A stretch of 64,000 bases of DNA from Clusia tigrina (GCA_920105625.2 OV050030.1:77279400-77343399); one strand, 5' to 3'; counted from the first letter of the stretch, positions 32,658 to 44,547 are shown. The notes: a model not told the origin generated them from the letters alone. A program made the numbers and translations.

Positions 32658-34349
32658 ATGACGAAGGAAGCGCAAGGATTACTGCTGAAGCAGGAGCAAA
32701 TTGGCGAAGCGCTTGAAAAACTGGTCCGTAACTTTAAGAAAGACGGCAGGTTACGTAAGGACAACGTGTATTACCGCAAGCGAATAACACAGTTGCAAAA
32801 TCTGGGGAGAGAGTTCAACAATAATCAGGGACTGTTGTTGCCTCACGCAGTTGAGTACGGCAAGGGAAAATATTTTGCGGAAAATTACGCAGACTACATA
32901 AATAGTCTGGTCAACGAATGGGCAGAAATATTTAGTTCTGAATTAGAAGGACTAGGGCAACAAACTGTGAGTTTGGTTTCGCCAGACGAGGAAGTAAGGA
33001 ACAGATTGAATTCAATGCAGTCAGAGGTGGAACTGTTTGCCGAGAAAATAGTTGACCCGTTCGAAGCGAGGGAAGAAGCTCAGGAATTGTGGAAACAGGT
33101 AAACACGCCGGAGGAGCTGTGTCACCATTAAAAGTAGCGGATCAAGCCTTGACGGCAATCCAAAAAAGGACAGAAGAAAAGTTGTTCAAATTTCACGAAA
33201 AAACAGAAGATTTGATATCACAAAAGGAGTATCTTGAGAATAAGGTAAAGGAACTTTCTAAGACAGTATTGACATTGCCTCCGGAATTTCGCTGGCCGGA
33301 ATATTTAACACCAGAAGGGATAAACCGCATGGTAAAGCCAAGATTAGTTTTTAGCGAAGAAAGGCAAGCGGAATTTTTGTTTGGCGCATCTGAAATCGGT
33401 GGCGAGCCTTTTTCTACGGGAAGTCCGATAAATAATAAAAATCAGGGATATCCGCCAAAGGAGCCGGAAGCAGTAACAGTGCAGCAAAGTCCCGATACTG
33501 TGGACAGTATTTCGCCGGTACGAATAAACGATCGAAGACTAATTAGTTTGAGACGCTGCTGAGACGGAAGCCAACAGGCAGTTTCAAGGAAACGTTGCAG
33601 CATGCAAGGTTCAAGTAGAACGGGCTATGATTTCTGTGTTCAAGGCAGGCCTGATAAATAGGGACTTAGCTAATTATACTCTTACTCCCACGCCGAGGAG
33701 CATGACAGAGCTAGTGGAAGCGGTCTCTTCCGCTGCAGCAGGAATACAACAACGAACGACAACAGGTGGAATCTGCTGGACTGATGCGCCTGCAGAGGTA
33801 GGACCGGTACAGCAGCGGAACCCAAGTGGAGTCGGTAGATTGATGGGCCAAGTTCCGAAACAAAGATACCAAGGATTCCTAGTCGAGATATTCCAGCCGA
33901 GGAAACCCATTTGCTCATTCTGTGATAAGCCAGGGCACACAAGGGATGAATGTCTTACAAGCAAAAACCCGCCCTACTATATGGAGTGCCAAACTTACTG
34001 TCATGAGGCAACTAGACATTGCCAAGTAGACACAGAATGGAATCAAAGTAGAAGGCAGCCAGTTACGAGGCGCCCGATTCCACCCTTGAGGGACAGCAGG
34101 GGTAACTTCAGTAGTCCCAGAGTTAATTCAACAGAAGGAATTAACCAAGGAACAAATCCTTTTAAAACTGGGAGTGGTCAGCAGCAACCAAATTGGAATT
34201 CCAGAAGTGAAGCAAGGATAAGCAACACCAAACAGGGGTTGAGATGTTTCTCATGTGGACGAATGGGACATCGGGCAGCGGAATGCAGGGATAGACAATC
34301 CCAACAAAGGAACCAGGGAAACTTTCAGCGGCCCAGTCGAGGCCAGTAG
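32658..34349 (+). pseudogene. Ty3/gypsy element no. 2, gag
   Basis: Starts at ATG 32658 (MTKEAQGLLLKQEQIGEALE) with a helical N-terminal region, then a frame change near 33115 to a second segment (33089-33562). After further damage it has a third segment (33627-34349) with two CCHC knuckles, CSFCDKPGHTRDEC and CFSCGRMGHRAAEC. The knuckles bind the element RNA. The capsid core lies in the interrupted middle and is poorly recognisable. Three frames in a row with conserved ends indicate one damaged gag rather than three genes. Confidence 0.7.
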
Positions 34350-34486
34350 ACTGGAAAGCCAAAAGAAATAAAGTAATAATTAGTCTGGAAGTACGGGTAA
34401 GTAGTAATGTAAAAATTACAGTCCAGGAGAAGGAGGAGCAAGAGGCTCTCAAATATCACGAACAGTTAGGAAGTGGATACGCGTCC

Positions 34487-35545
34487 ATGTTGGGAACAGA
34501 AGGACATTGCTTCGCTATGAGCAGGATAGGTGATGCCTTCATCGAGATACCCTGCTACGAAGCAGCGAGTGGAAAGCTAGTGCTATTAGTAGATTCAGGG
34601 GCGGACACTAGCCTCGTAAAACCTACTGTTTTACGAAAGGGGCTAGACATTAATCAAATGGACGTAAGAATGCTTAACGGAGCGTTTGGAGGGTGCATTA
34701 GGACATTGGGGTCGCTCAGAATAGGGCACAGTGAAGTTAAGGGTATTAGTTTTAGAGTGCACGCAGTGGAAGTGGATAGGAAAGGTATCCCGGCTGATGG
34801 GATAATTGGCCACGATAATCTTTGGGGCCGCACCATACTGGATGCGCTCGACAAGCAGTTTTCATTTTATGATGATAATAAGAATAGAATCCTTACTCTT
34901 CCATTAAAGTCATGGCAGGAAGGAACCATGAATAGGATTAAGAATTGTATGGAGGTAGTAAATGCAAGGTCAACCAGAGTAGTTACTATGCATGTAAATA
35001 CGAAACTTAGGACTGGTGTTTTGCACAAGCAGCAGCTAGCGGAGGGCGTATATATGGGGGAGACCATAACGCACGTTGACAAGGGTAAGGTGTACGCTTG
35101 CGTACTCAACGCATCGGAAAAGTACTACCTGATGGATGAGGATTTTAGGCCTAAGTTCACTTGTTATGATAATTTTAAGGACCCGAATTATAGATCGGTA
35201 AATCAGATTAAACAAGCTGATATAAGAAAAAAAATGGAGAGAGTGCTAGAATCACTGAAGTTAGACCCAAGCGTAAATTCAGAAGAGAAGGCATCAATAG
35301 AAGCCATTTGTGCGTCATTCTATGACATATTTTTGCTGGAAGGAGACCAGTTGGCATATACACCAGAGGTAGAGCATGAAATACCTACTAGAGTGGATCA
35401 ACCACCAATAAACCAGAAAGAATACAGATTGCCACAAGCTCACAAAGATGAGGTAAACAGGTTAGTAGAAGGAATACATAATTTAAAAGGATAACATAAT
35501 TTTACAGAGTATCTCGCCTTGGAACTCACCAATCATTTTGGTACA
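34487..35545 (+). pseudogene. Ty3/gypsy element no. 2, protease and start of RT
   Basis: Open for 335 codons. The aspartic protease active site is intact (LLVDSGADTSLV, about 34589-34612), followed by GIIGHDNLWGRTILD. A linker leads to EHEIPTRVDQPPINQKEYRLP, the entry to RT. After ISPWNSPII (about 35513-35540) the sequence jumps directly to the MLFGLREAP block, so the RT palm segment before it is deleted. Confidence 0.75.
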
Positions 35546-36260
35546 GAATGCTGTTTGGATTAAGAGAAGCACCGGCTACCTTCCAACGGCTGATGAACCA
35601 TGTGCTAACAGGCTTGCAAGGGTTAGATTGTTTTGTGTATCTGGATGATATTGTAATTTATGGGAAGAACTTGCAGCAGCATTCGTAACGCTTGTGCAAG
35701 GTGCTCCAGAAATTACGAGATCACAATTTGAAATTGAATATGGATAAATGTCAATTTTTGCGAAGAGATGTGGTTTATTTAGGTCATCGTTGCTCAGAGG
35801 CAGGAGCACTGCCAGACCCGCAGTAGGTGGAATGCGTTCAAAATGCGGTTCCGAGAAATAGAAAGGAAGTGCAAGCATTCCTAGGACTAGTGAACTATTA
35901 TAGAAAGTTCGTGGAAGGACTAGCTGGAATTGCGTTGCCAGTGAATAAGCTGCTACGAAAAGAAGCAAAGTTCGAATGGACACAGAGCTGTCAGCAAGCA
36001 TTCGTGAGGCTAAAAGAAATAATTAGCTCGCCACGGATTTTGGCGTACCCCGACTTTGAGAAAACTTTTTTGTTGACCACCGATGCTAGGGGATGTCGGT
36101 AATGACCGACCAATAACATTCGCAAGCAGGGCTGTTAGCGATACGTAGAAAAGATACTCCACAATAGAGAAGGAATTCCTAGCCATAGTGTGGGCTACGA
36201 AGAATTTTAGGGCATATCTGCTAGGACGCCCATTTAAAATATATACTGATCACTAGCCGT
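35546..36260 (+). pseudogene. Ty3/gypsy element no. 2, RT catalytic half and RNase H start
   Basis: In shifting frames: RMLFGLREAPATFQRLMNH, FVYLDDIVIYG (catalytic YLDD at 35638-35649), KCQFLRRDVVYLGH, LGLVNYYRKF, then RNase H LLTTDARG and [20 protein letters not shown]. In-frame stops lie at about 35685, 35824, 36100 and 36255. Together with the deletion just upstream, this makes the polymerase non-functional. Confidence 0.75.
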
Positions 36261-36930
36261 TGAGAGGCATAGCCAATTTGAAAGGCCAAACTTCTAGGCT
36301 AGCCAGATTCAGACACAAATTGTCTGAGTATGATTTTGAAATCATATACAAACCTGGGAAGAAGAATCTAAATGCGGATGCGCTCAGCAGAGTACCGCAG
36401 GCACAGAAGGTATCAGTAGTGCAAACTAGGGCCAAAGCAATGTCAGAGAAAGAGAAGGCCGGTAGAATTCAAGGGGATAAAATTGATGCCACAAGAGATG
36501 TTAGCAATGAGTGTTTCGATGCCATTGAACAAACAGCCAGTAGTGTGGAATGGCTGGAGGATAAAAAAGATATCCAGGCTGTGTTAAAGGGTTTCCATGA
36601 TTCACCTCTAGGTGGACACCAGGGATTCTGGAAAACCCATGACAGAATTAGGCGAGCATACGGATGGAAAGGTATGCTCCGAGACATAAAAAAGTATATA
36701 AAGAGTTGTCCAAGATGCCAATGGTGTTAACTAACACACCAAAACAGCCATTTGATAAAGCTCATATGGATATTGTAGGTATTTTACCTGAAACAGTTTC
36801 GGGAAATAAATACATCTTGACGTTCCAAGATGATTTCTCAAAGCATATGGCGTGCGTGGCTATACCCGATGCTGAAGTAAGTACGGTGGCCAAGGCATTC
36901 TTTGACGAAATTATAGCACGGTAGAACATA
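36260..36930 (+). pseudogene. Ty3/gypsy element no. 2, RNase H end and integrase
   Basis: RNase H ends with FEIIYKPGKKNLNADALSRV. The integrase zinc domain follows: FHDSPLGGHQGFWKTHDRI to SCPRCQ. A stop at 36728-36730 and a frame change lead to the core AHMDIVGILPETVSGNKYIL with the first catalytic Asp, and DAEVSTVAKAFFDEII. The wording resembles 412/mdg1-like elements more than the 17.6-like element no. 1. Confidence 0.75.
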
Positions 36931-37571
36931 CCTAAGGTCTGGATAATCGACACTGGTTCAAATTTTGTATCGAAACTATTCTCAGAAACGTGTAAAGTGC
37001 TGGGAATCAAGAAATTGCATATAACACCATATCATCCCCAGGCTCATTGGAGCGTAGTCATCGACCTCTGGCCGAGTACTTGCGCAGTTTTGCCAAGGAA
37101 GACGGCTCGAATTGGGATCAATGGTTGACCACTGCAATGCGCGTACACAACAATACTGTGCATGTATCAACGAAGCAAACTCCGTTTAGAACACTCTACG
37201 GATTTGATTTCAACATGCCAGCAAATTTGAAGCGCAAATGTGCTCCAGTGTGCAATGCTGATGACCCGAATAAAGTGCAAAAGTATCAGCTACAGCGAGC
37301 GCACGAATTGGTTAGAGAAAACCAGGATTGTGCTAAACGAGTAGCCAGGGAAGCCTATAACAAGGTACTAAACCTATTAATATTTCATGTGGGTGACCAG
37401 GTACTAATGAAGAATCAGGCTAGAAGAAACAAATTCTCACCTGTTTGGATAGGTCCGTATGTAGTAGCAGAGATCCGCAGCCCAGTTACAACAGTCGTAA
37501 CAATTAAGGGCAAGAATAAAAAGCTACATAATAATTTATTGAAATTGTTCCACATTAGACCACACAACTAA
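36931..37571 (+). pseudogene. Ty3/gypsy element no. 2, integrase C-terminal half
   Basis: Reads VWIIDTGSNFVSKLF (second Asp region; the usual DxGxxF context is kept), then shifts frame near 37045 to ERSHRPLAEYLRSF, which contains the catalytic Glu. It continues through NNTVHVSTKQTPFRTLYGFD and FHVGDQVLMKNQA to KLFHIRPHN and a stop at 37571. The catalytic triad is present but split over two frames. Confidence 0.75.
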
Positions 37572-37813
37572 AGACATGGGCTAACAGTGTTTTACAAGTG
37601 TAAACACAACAATAACAACGTAAACATGTATATCAAAGAACACACACAGCTCCGATTTTCAAAGTCAATGCCAGTAGAAATGTGCCACTTAAACTCGGGC
37701 GAATAAAATTGACGTAATGAAAATGTGCTTATTAGGCACTGTCGCCGAATGAGGCACCATAAAGAAGAATATTTTTTAAGTTTAAAATATATACATACAT
37801 ACATCGAATAAAG
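37572..37813 (+). other. 3' flank of gypsy no. 2 with a short tandem duplication
   Basis: Between the integrase stop and the fold-back arm. GAATGAGGCACCATAAAGAA (37748) and the related GAATAAAGCACCGTAGAGAA (37806) form a diverged tandem pair of about 58 bp, the second copy running into the fold-back arm. No LTR was confirmed. Confidence 0.4.
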
Positions 37814-37916
37814 CACCGTAGAGAAAAATATTTTTTTTAAATATTAAATAATAATTCAAAATAAAATCATAAGACAGTCGTGGGTAAGTAATATACAACT
37901 TAACTTAAAATATATA
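37814..37916. repeat. left arm of a long inverted repeat (fold-back)
   Basis: From CACCGTAGAG to AAAATATATA. The reverse complement recurs at 38835-38950 with only small indels in an AT stretch and a few mismatches. Matching breaks sharply outside CACCGTAGAG on both sides, so these are true element or duplication ends. Confidence 0.88.
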
Positions 37917-38834
37917 TCGGGTTTTTCAATAAGAGCGCTAAAAAAGTTTTTTTAAATAAAACAAAACCGGTTTTAGATATCAATGAAATTCTTTATTCCT
38001 GTGAAAGTACGTTCGATGCCATTATGTATGGAACTCGATTTCTTTTGCATGGCCACCACGGGCACGCTTGCAGAAGTCCAGACGCTGAACCCAATTTTCA
38101 ACGGTTTTCAAGCATAAATCGGCCGATACTGCTGCAATTTCACGTTCGATATTCGTACGAAGTTCATCAATCGTCGCTGACTTGTTGGCATAGACCATAG
38201 ACTTGACGTAGCCCCACAGGATATAATCTAACGGCGTCAAATCGACTGGGCCATTTCGTGAGATAACACGTTCACCAAACTTGGTTTGCAGTAAATTGAT
38301 TGTGGCATTCGCTGTGTGGCTTGTGGCGCCGTCCTGTTGGAACCACATGTCCTCCAAGTCCATATTGTCCAATTGGGGCCAAAAATATTCGGTTATCATT
38401 GAACGGTAGCGATTCGCATTCACAGTAATGTGCCGGTCTTGATCATCACGGAAGAAGTACGGCCCAATGACGCCGCCGGCCCATAAACCGCACCAAACCG
38501 TAATTTTTCGGGACGCAATGACGACACATGGAGTACATGTGGATTGCTGTCTAACCAATAACGCATATTTTGCTTATTGACGAAGCCATTCAGCCCGAAA
38601 TGAGCCTCATCATAAATTGGACGTAGCGCTCTTAAAGTTGAGGCGACTGACTCCGAATTTCTGTAGCAAATTTTAATAATTTCGACTCGTTGTTGGCTCA
38701 TATATCTTTGCATGGTGAAATGGCAAACCTTACTGAAGAGAAATGTCAAAAGAGCGGGAAAAAATAAGGCGTCGTTTGCTGTCACTATCGATTTACTTTT
38801 GTAGCGTTTCTTTTGAAAAACCCTTTATACAATG
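37917..38834 (-). mobile_element. mariner-superfamily element, internally deleted
   Basis: About 905 bp with termini GGGTTTTTCAATAAGAGCGC (37919) and its inverted partner GCGTTTCTTTTGAAAAACCC ending at 38823. It carries a transposase remnant on the minus strand and lies between the two fold-back arms. It is shorter than the usual 1.2-1.3 kb because the middle of the transposase is missing. Confidence 0.8.
38022..38713 (-). pseudogene. mariner-like transposase, internally deleted and frameshifted
   Basis: Starts at ATG 38713 (MQRYMSQQRVEIIKICYRNSE), the N-terminal helix-turn-helix. It jumps from RALRPIY straight to DEAHFGLNGFVNKQNMRYW, so the linker and the second DNA-binding helix are deleted (about 130 residues by comparison with recalled relatives). 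A frameshift near 38520 leads into WCGLWAGGVIGPYFF, MWFQQDGATSHTA (catalytic Asp), GPVDLTPLDYILWGYVK and the C-terminus. At GPVD-LTPLD the usual WPPRSC segment is also missing. Not functional. Confidence 0.8.
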
Positions 38835-38950
38835 TATATATTTTAAGTTAAGTTGTATATTACTTACCCACGACTGTCTTATGACTTTATTTTGAATTAT
38901 TATTATTAATAATAAATAATATTTAAAAAAAAATATTTTTCTCTACGGTG
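38835..38950. repeat. right arm of the fold-back
   Basis: Inverted copy of 37814-37916, ending CTCTACGGTG at 38950. It has a few extra ATT units in the middle. Confidence 0.88.
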
Positions 38951-39614
38951 GGGTGGGGCGATTAGTATGGAAGGAAAAAAATCTTAATGGGCGCTTCGCG
39001 TTTCTGATTGTTGGGATTGTACTGAGCAAAAAAGTCCACTAGACCATACGTCTACGGTGAAAATCGAGCTTCCAGATTGCCGACTTATCAGACTTTGTTT
39101 TTTTTGGAAAATTTGCAAATTTTCTTGGGCTATTTCGTAAAGTATTTGAAATTTTGACTAATTTTCAAAAGTAAAGTTGTAGCTATTATCTCGGGCTACA
39201 ATTTCTCTGAACATATTACTTAGAAAAAACTTCGTTTTCATGGTCGAAAAGTCGAAAATGTAGAAAATTCACCACTTTTTGTCACGTTTTTTTTTGGATA
39301 TTTTGGCCTATAGCAGCCAAACCGTTAAGATTTTCGATCGATTGTAGCCAAGACAATAGTTAAGAACTCTCTAGTACATCACAAAAGCATTGAAACGCTT
39401 CTTCAGGCACTTTTGGCCTTGTGAAAGTGGGAATTTTTCGTGAAAATATTGATAAATTACCATTTTCAAGCGCAAAATCATAAAAATGTTCTATTTCTTA
39501 TTTTTTTCCACTTTTTTTAATCCAAAAATATGATGTTCTTTTTTGTTTTGTTCAATATTTATTTTGAAAATTATGAGAAATTCATTTAAAGTACAAAGTA
39601 ATTGTATTGGTAGA
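38951..39614. other. unassigned AT-rich stretch
   Basis: No coding motif or repeat boundary recognised. Several short G/T-rich blocks; possibly old repeat DNA. Confidence 0.3.
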
Positions 39615-39679
39615 GACATGTATGTATGTATGTATGTATGTATATTATACATACATACATACATACATACATACATACT
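39615..39679. repeat. palindromic (ATGT)n/(ACAT)n microsatellite
   Basis: About six GTAT units, then ATTATAC, then about seven CATA units: an inverted microsatellite that could fold into a hairpin with a stem of about 26 bp. Confidence 0.9.
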
Positions 39680-41090
39680 GCAGTATATGCACTGAAATTC
39701 GATGCGTAAGCGTTAACGCCAGGCAACGGAAGGGCATAACCCTTCTCAACTCCATCCTGAAAGTCCTAGCTCTTATCATCTTAGATAGTGTCAGGTGTAC
39801 TCAACAGCCAGTTGCGGCGTGAACAAAATGGGTTCAGACCAAACCGATCTTGCGTGGACCACATCAACACTAACACAACGCATAATTGTGGAGCAATCTG
39901 TCGAATGGAGATCGCCACTATTTCTCTTCGAACGTGCGTTTAACACGGTTAGCAGAGACGCAATATGGCGCTCTCTACAAAATTTGCGGAGTTCCGGACA
40001 AGATCATCGAGCTCATTAAGGCCCTATATAAAGACGCGAACCTTAGTGTGTGTTATAAAGGTGAAAATAGTGCCAACTTTAATATAAACAGAGGCGTTAG
40101 GCAGGGGTACGTTCTGTCACCACTGTTGTTTATAGTGGTCTTGGATGATGTCCTTAGGCGTACTAATGCGGAGACGGAGGAGGGGTTGCAGTGGAGATTA
40201 AACCAAAAGCTCAGCGATTTGGACTACGCTGATGACATCTGTTTCATGACACACATGTTAGCAGGCGCCTCGTCAAGAATACGCCAACTAGCCGTAAACG
40301 CTCATGCAGCTGGCCTCAAAATCAACTTCTCGAAAACTAAACTTTTGCGACTGCAAACTGGAAATACATCTCCACTCACTGTACTGACAAATGATAACTC
40401 CACCATCAACATTGAGGACGTTGACAGCTTCTGCTACCTTGGTAGCTACATAACAAAATATGGGGGTGCAACATCTGATGTGGCAGCACGCATAAACAAA
40501 GCACGGTCTGCATTCCGGAACTTGGATCGAATTTGGCGTTCTCGTGTGATATCGCTGCGCACAAAAATACGAATATTTAACACCAGCATAAAACCTGTTC
40601 TGTTGTATGGGTCTGAAACATGGTTGGTCTCAGAACAAATAACTCGACAACTTCAAACTTTTGTCAACAAATGTCTACGAAGAATCTGCCGCATTTTCTG
40701 GCCGACAATGATCATGAACGAGACCTGTGGCGCCTCACCAATAGCGAGCCTATTGACACAGAAGTTAAAAGACGCAAGTGGAGCTGGATAGGGCACATTC
40801 TGCGTAGAGAAGGCCTTTCAATGGAACCCACATGGTAGTCGGAAAGCAGGACGCCCACGACAAACATGGGTACGCACTATCCACGCCGAAAGTCACCACA
40901 GAGCCACCTGGAACGAAATAAGACACCTGGCTGCCGATAGAAACCGTTGGATAGCTTTTGTGACCGCCCTATGCTCCGACTAGGAGCGATATTTGACTCT
41001 TTTATAATTATGTCTTTTAGTTAACTTTGTTAGCATAAGTATAGTTTTATTGTGTCAAATGTCATGGAATTAATAATAATAACGGAACCG
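39680..41090 (+). pseudogene. RTE-like LINE, RT and C-terminus (5'-truncated)
   Basis: In two or three frames: ICGVPDKIIELIKALYKDAN, INRGVRQGYVLSPLLFIVVLDDVL, LDYADDICFMTH (catalytic YADD at 40225-40236), NAHAAGLKINFSKTK, SFCYLGSYIT and SIKPVLLYGSETWLV. After a shift near 40710 come WRLTNSEPIDTEVKRRKWSW and IGHILRREG, and after another shift RKAGRPRQTWVRTI and WNEIRHLAADRNRW before the stop at 40981. These are the wordings of RTE-like elements. The 3' end is a short (AATA)n-like run near 41078. The endonuclease part is missing. Confidence 0.75.
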
Positions 41091-42574
41091 CTGGTGAAGT
41101 AAGTATACATATGTATATACGAGTATGTGTATAATATACAGAATGAAGGTACGAACGTATATTTAAAGAAGTAAGTATTCTAGTTAAGAGGAATGGGTAT
41201 GTACGTATGTATATTTTTGCAGATATTTACATACTGCAGCAAGCGATATGTAAGTATATATAGGTTTTTCGGTTTATCACGTAGGAAATTGGCGTATGGG
41301 GAATAGGAATGTATATATATATATTGAATTAGAACAATGTATTTAGCTTACAAATTAGGTAATAACTGTGGCAATTAATTATAGTATGCCTTGAAGGTAT
41401 GTATGTATTCATGTAAGAGCAGGTTACATGGTGTAGGGAAAAACACTTCTTAATGGATATACACATACCAGGCTAGTAGTAAATTTAAATATATAGAGTA
41501 GTAGTATAGTATATGCAATGAAAAGTTCAGTCATGCAATGGACAATTTTTTCACATGAGCGGGTAACTAGTTTTGACCAGAATTGATGTAAACAATTTTT
41601 TTTTTGAGCGGCATGTAATTTAATATAGTAAATAATTGTTATGTATGAATCAAGTTATTATAAAATGTATATTCATTGAGAAGAATTTAAATTGTGAATG
41701 CCGCTAACAATTTAAAGAAAATTGTATCAAAGTTAATTAATAATATTTGTAAAGAAAATGGTTTTTATTACTTATTTATAGTTTGGTTTTTTAAAATTAT
41801 TAGATATACGATATATAAAGTTAAATAATACATAAAATTTACTGTTTTCGTTAACAAGAATATTAAAAATGAAATAAATGTAATAGCCAGTAAGAATAAT
41901 TAAAACTCGGCAGGTCCGATACATGTATAAAAGTGTGATTTTTAGGTATTCAGGCGTTGGTGAACAGACAAGGACATCTGGATGGTTCAACTTTGTGCCG
42001 CATGAACCAGAAAGGGACTTCCTGCAGCGTCAAAGGCAGAGTAAGAGATTAACCAACATCCAGGAGACCGGTAGATGAAATGCAAGAGCAGCGAACAAAA
42101 ATCCGACTGGATAAAAGAAGTGAGAAGGCGTAGAAGAAGGATAATCAGCAAGCCGCAAAGGAATAACTACGACGTTTGCAACGATGATGTCCCGACATAT
42201 TTTTTGATTGGGAAAAAAAGAGAAAACAAAATTAATGAGAATTCATTTTTATATGAAAGAGTGGAAGAGCTTCCAACTACCCATGTGTGAGATGACTACG
42301 ATTTAAACTTATGAAAAAATCGATATGGTACCGCCTGAATACAAGAATCTCTATCTGACAAGTAAAAGCTGATAATACTTGAGTTTAATTGCAGAACTGA
42401 CAAAATGGAATGAAAATACTAGCGTGTACGTTGTCCGTATAGAAAATCCAACGTGTCTGCCGTTATTACATATGTCAGTATGTACTCGTATTTTTTGATC
42501 ACACAATAACGGTTATTTTTTGATCACACCTCGTACATCCAATTTGTTTTGTTTTAATTTTAAAATCGCCTTAT
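41091..42574. other. unassigned AT-rich region
   Basis: 1.5 kb with no recognisable gene. A 71-codon frame at 42075-42290 is basic (EVRRRRRRIISKPQR) but fits no family I know. The block GGTATTCAGGCGTTGGTGAA (41945) and GC-richer DNA to 42110 stands out from its surroundings and may be a retroelement scrap. Confidence 0.3.
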
Positions 42575-42765
42575 TTGGATTCTATCGTGGTTTTTTTTTT
42601 TTTGCTTTTTATTCTTTTCTTTTCCACATTTTTTTTTCCTTTAGCTTTTATTTTCTTTTGTAGTTTTCTTTTTTTTCTCTTTACTTTGTTTTTGTTTTTT
42701 CTTATTTTTTATTTTTATCTATAATTTTTTTTTTATCTTCCCCTTTTTATAATTTGGTCTTTTAT
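42575..42765. repeat. T-rich low-complexity tract
   Basis: About 190 bases that are over 75% T on the plus strand, with interspersed C. Purine-rich on the other strand. No periodic unit. Confidence 0.85.
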
Positions 42766-43380
42766 TGACTCTTTTCTCATTGGCGTATATACAAACATCT
42801 ATACAATAACACATTTCTATTCTATACCTAAAATCTTATATTATACTGCGCCCTCTGTTACCTGCTGGTCCAGTTGACGACCGTCGTTGTCGGAGTGAAG
42901 TCCCTCGATGAACTCTATATACCCCTCCCTTCTTTCTGGACCGGTACGTACAAAGATGGTGCAAGCTTGTGCGACTAGATGCGCTTCTGACAAAGTCAAA
43001 ATAAATATTCGCTTAGTCAGTGACAGTGGATATTTTCTCATTGGAGAAATCGTTACGAAGTTAGCCGATAAAGCTTCGCTATGTTATGCTCGATCTTTTC
43101 GTGGTTAAAACGATTTTTTGCGCCAGGAGATTATTCTGCGAAGTTAATTGAACGATGGTTGTTGTGGCTGTTATTGTTGTAGCCGTTTCTCGCTAAAATT
43201 ACGGAGTAACCTCGGGTTTTGGCTAAAATTATCTCTTCTTCTTTCTAGGCAATAATACAATATACTCGTATGTTCTATAGGGTTAAATCGATGCACATAA
43301 TTGTTTGCAGTGCAAGAAAAATATTGTAAAGATTTAGTGGAAGCTAGTTGCACTAACTTCTTTTAGAAAGAGGGGAGGGA
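42766..43380. other. unassigned region left of the BEL LTR
   Basis: A minus-strand frame (42841-43041: LTLSEAHLVAQACTIFVR and onward) is GC-richer than its surroundings and looks protein-like, but no family was recognised. Nothing else was seen. Confidence 0.3.
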
Positions 43381-43794
43381 TGTTGTGAGTTAGAATCAAG
43401 CTACCTACGCGTAGTTGACTCACAGCACCGGCTCCTATTAAATTCATTAAGAGAGCACATATTTTTAGGTTGCAAATATTGTAAATGAATAGTATTTACG
43501 CATTAATTATGATGTCAACTTCTAGGGTGTCACAGTTCTGCAGTCAAGCTGACGAGGGGCATTTAGAATGCACCGACGACACTTTTACTTTCAGTAGGTC
43601 AGTTGGCTTGAGCAACTGACACCAAATAACAATTGCGTAACTGGAACACCAGAAAAGTCAAGACGTAGACTGTAATGTTTGTTTGTAAATAGTACATAAG
43701 AACTAGTATTTTAAGAATAAAGTTTCTTGTTATGAATATGTTTGAATCTGAAAGTGATGTAGTGTTTCATTTCAAAGAGTGATTTAGGTTTACA
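43381..43794 (+). repeat. BEL/Pao 5' LTR
   Basis: Begins TGTTGTGAGTTAGAATCAAG and probably ends TTTACA near 43794. It carries a GAATAAAG polyadenylation signal at 43716-43723. The first 200 bases are shared with 25361-25575, showing it is a repeated unit. BEL coding regions follow in the same direction. The 3' LTR is absent because the element is cut off at 49261. Confidence 0.7.
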
Positions 43795-44547
43795 GGAACA
43801 TGCGCGCCCAGGACAAGCACCGAAAGGACACTCCCGAGGACACCAAATACGGTCCCCAACAGTGTTTAGACCTCAAAAAATTTTGATAAGCAGCAGAAAA
43901 TAGACCTACTCATTAGTACAGAAATATTTTACAATATTCTGCTTGACGGCAAAATAACATTAGGAGAAGGCTTACCATGTTTGATTAACAAATCGGATGG
44001 ATAGTAGGGGGGAAAATTCGATGCAACCATTATACATTAAAGATTAGTAGTGTCATGAGCGTTGATAGAGAGAGGGCCAAACTGCGGTAAGTATTTGTCA
44101 TATTAATTTGTTCCTTTTAATAATGTATTCTTTGTTCCATGTCGTTAGAAATAAATGTATGTATTTTGTTTTAATAAACGTACTGCATTTTATTTCAAAA
44201 AGCCCACGGATTTCGTCGACGCTACAATTTTATTTCGCAGTTTGTTTGATAAACTGTAACATTTCTTGAAGCCACTACTCCGCAGCCAACGGATAAACAG
44301 TTTATAGAAAGCAGCGCTGCCAACCACTACGCCGCAGCCAGCAAAAATACAGTTTATAGAAAGCAGCGCTGCCAACCACTACGCCGCAGCCAGCAAGAGA
44401 CTGTTTACAGAAAGCAGCGTTGCCATCAACTCCCGCAGCCAGTGGACATTCAGTGTATACACTGCGCTGCTGGCCGCGGTCAGTGGACTGATTGCTACGA
44501 TTTATTTAACGTGACAAAAACCTACGTGTGACTAGGTTAAGAAAGGA
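43795..44547 (+). other. BEL leader
   Basis: Untranslated DNA between LTR and gag; no tRNA primer site could be assigned with confidence. It includes the 52-bp tandem repeat listed separately. Confidence 0.5.
44273..44460. repeat. 52-bp tandem repeat in the BEL leader
   Basis: Units beginning ACAGTTTATAGAAAGCAGCG at 44297 and 44349 are nearly identical (CTGCCAACCACTACGCCGCA follows in both). A third, diverged unit starts near 44399, and partial units flank them. Confidence 0.88.
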
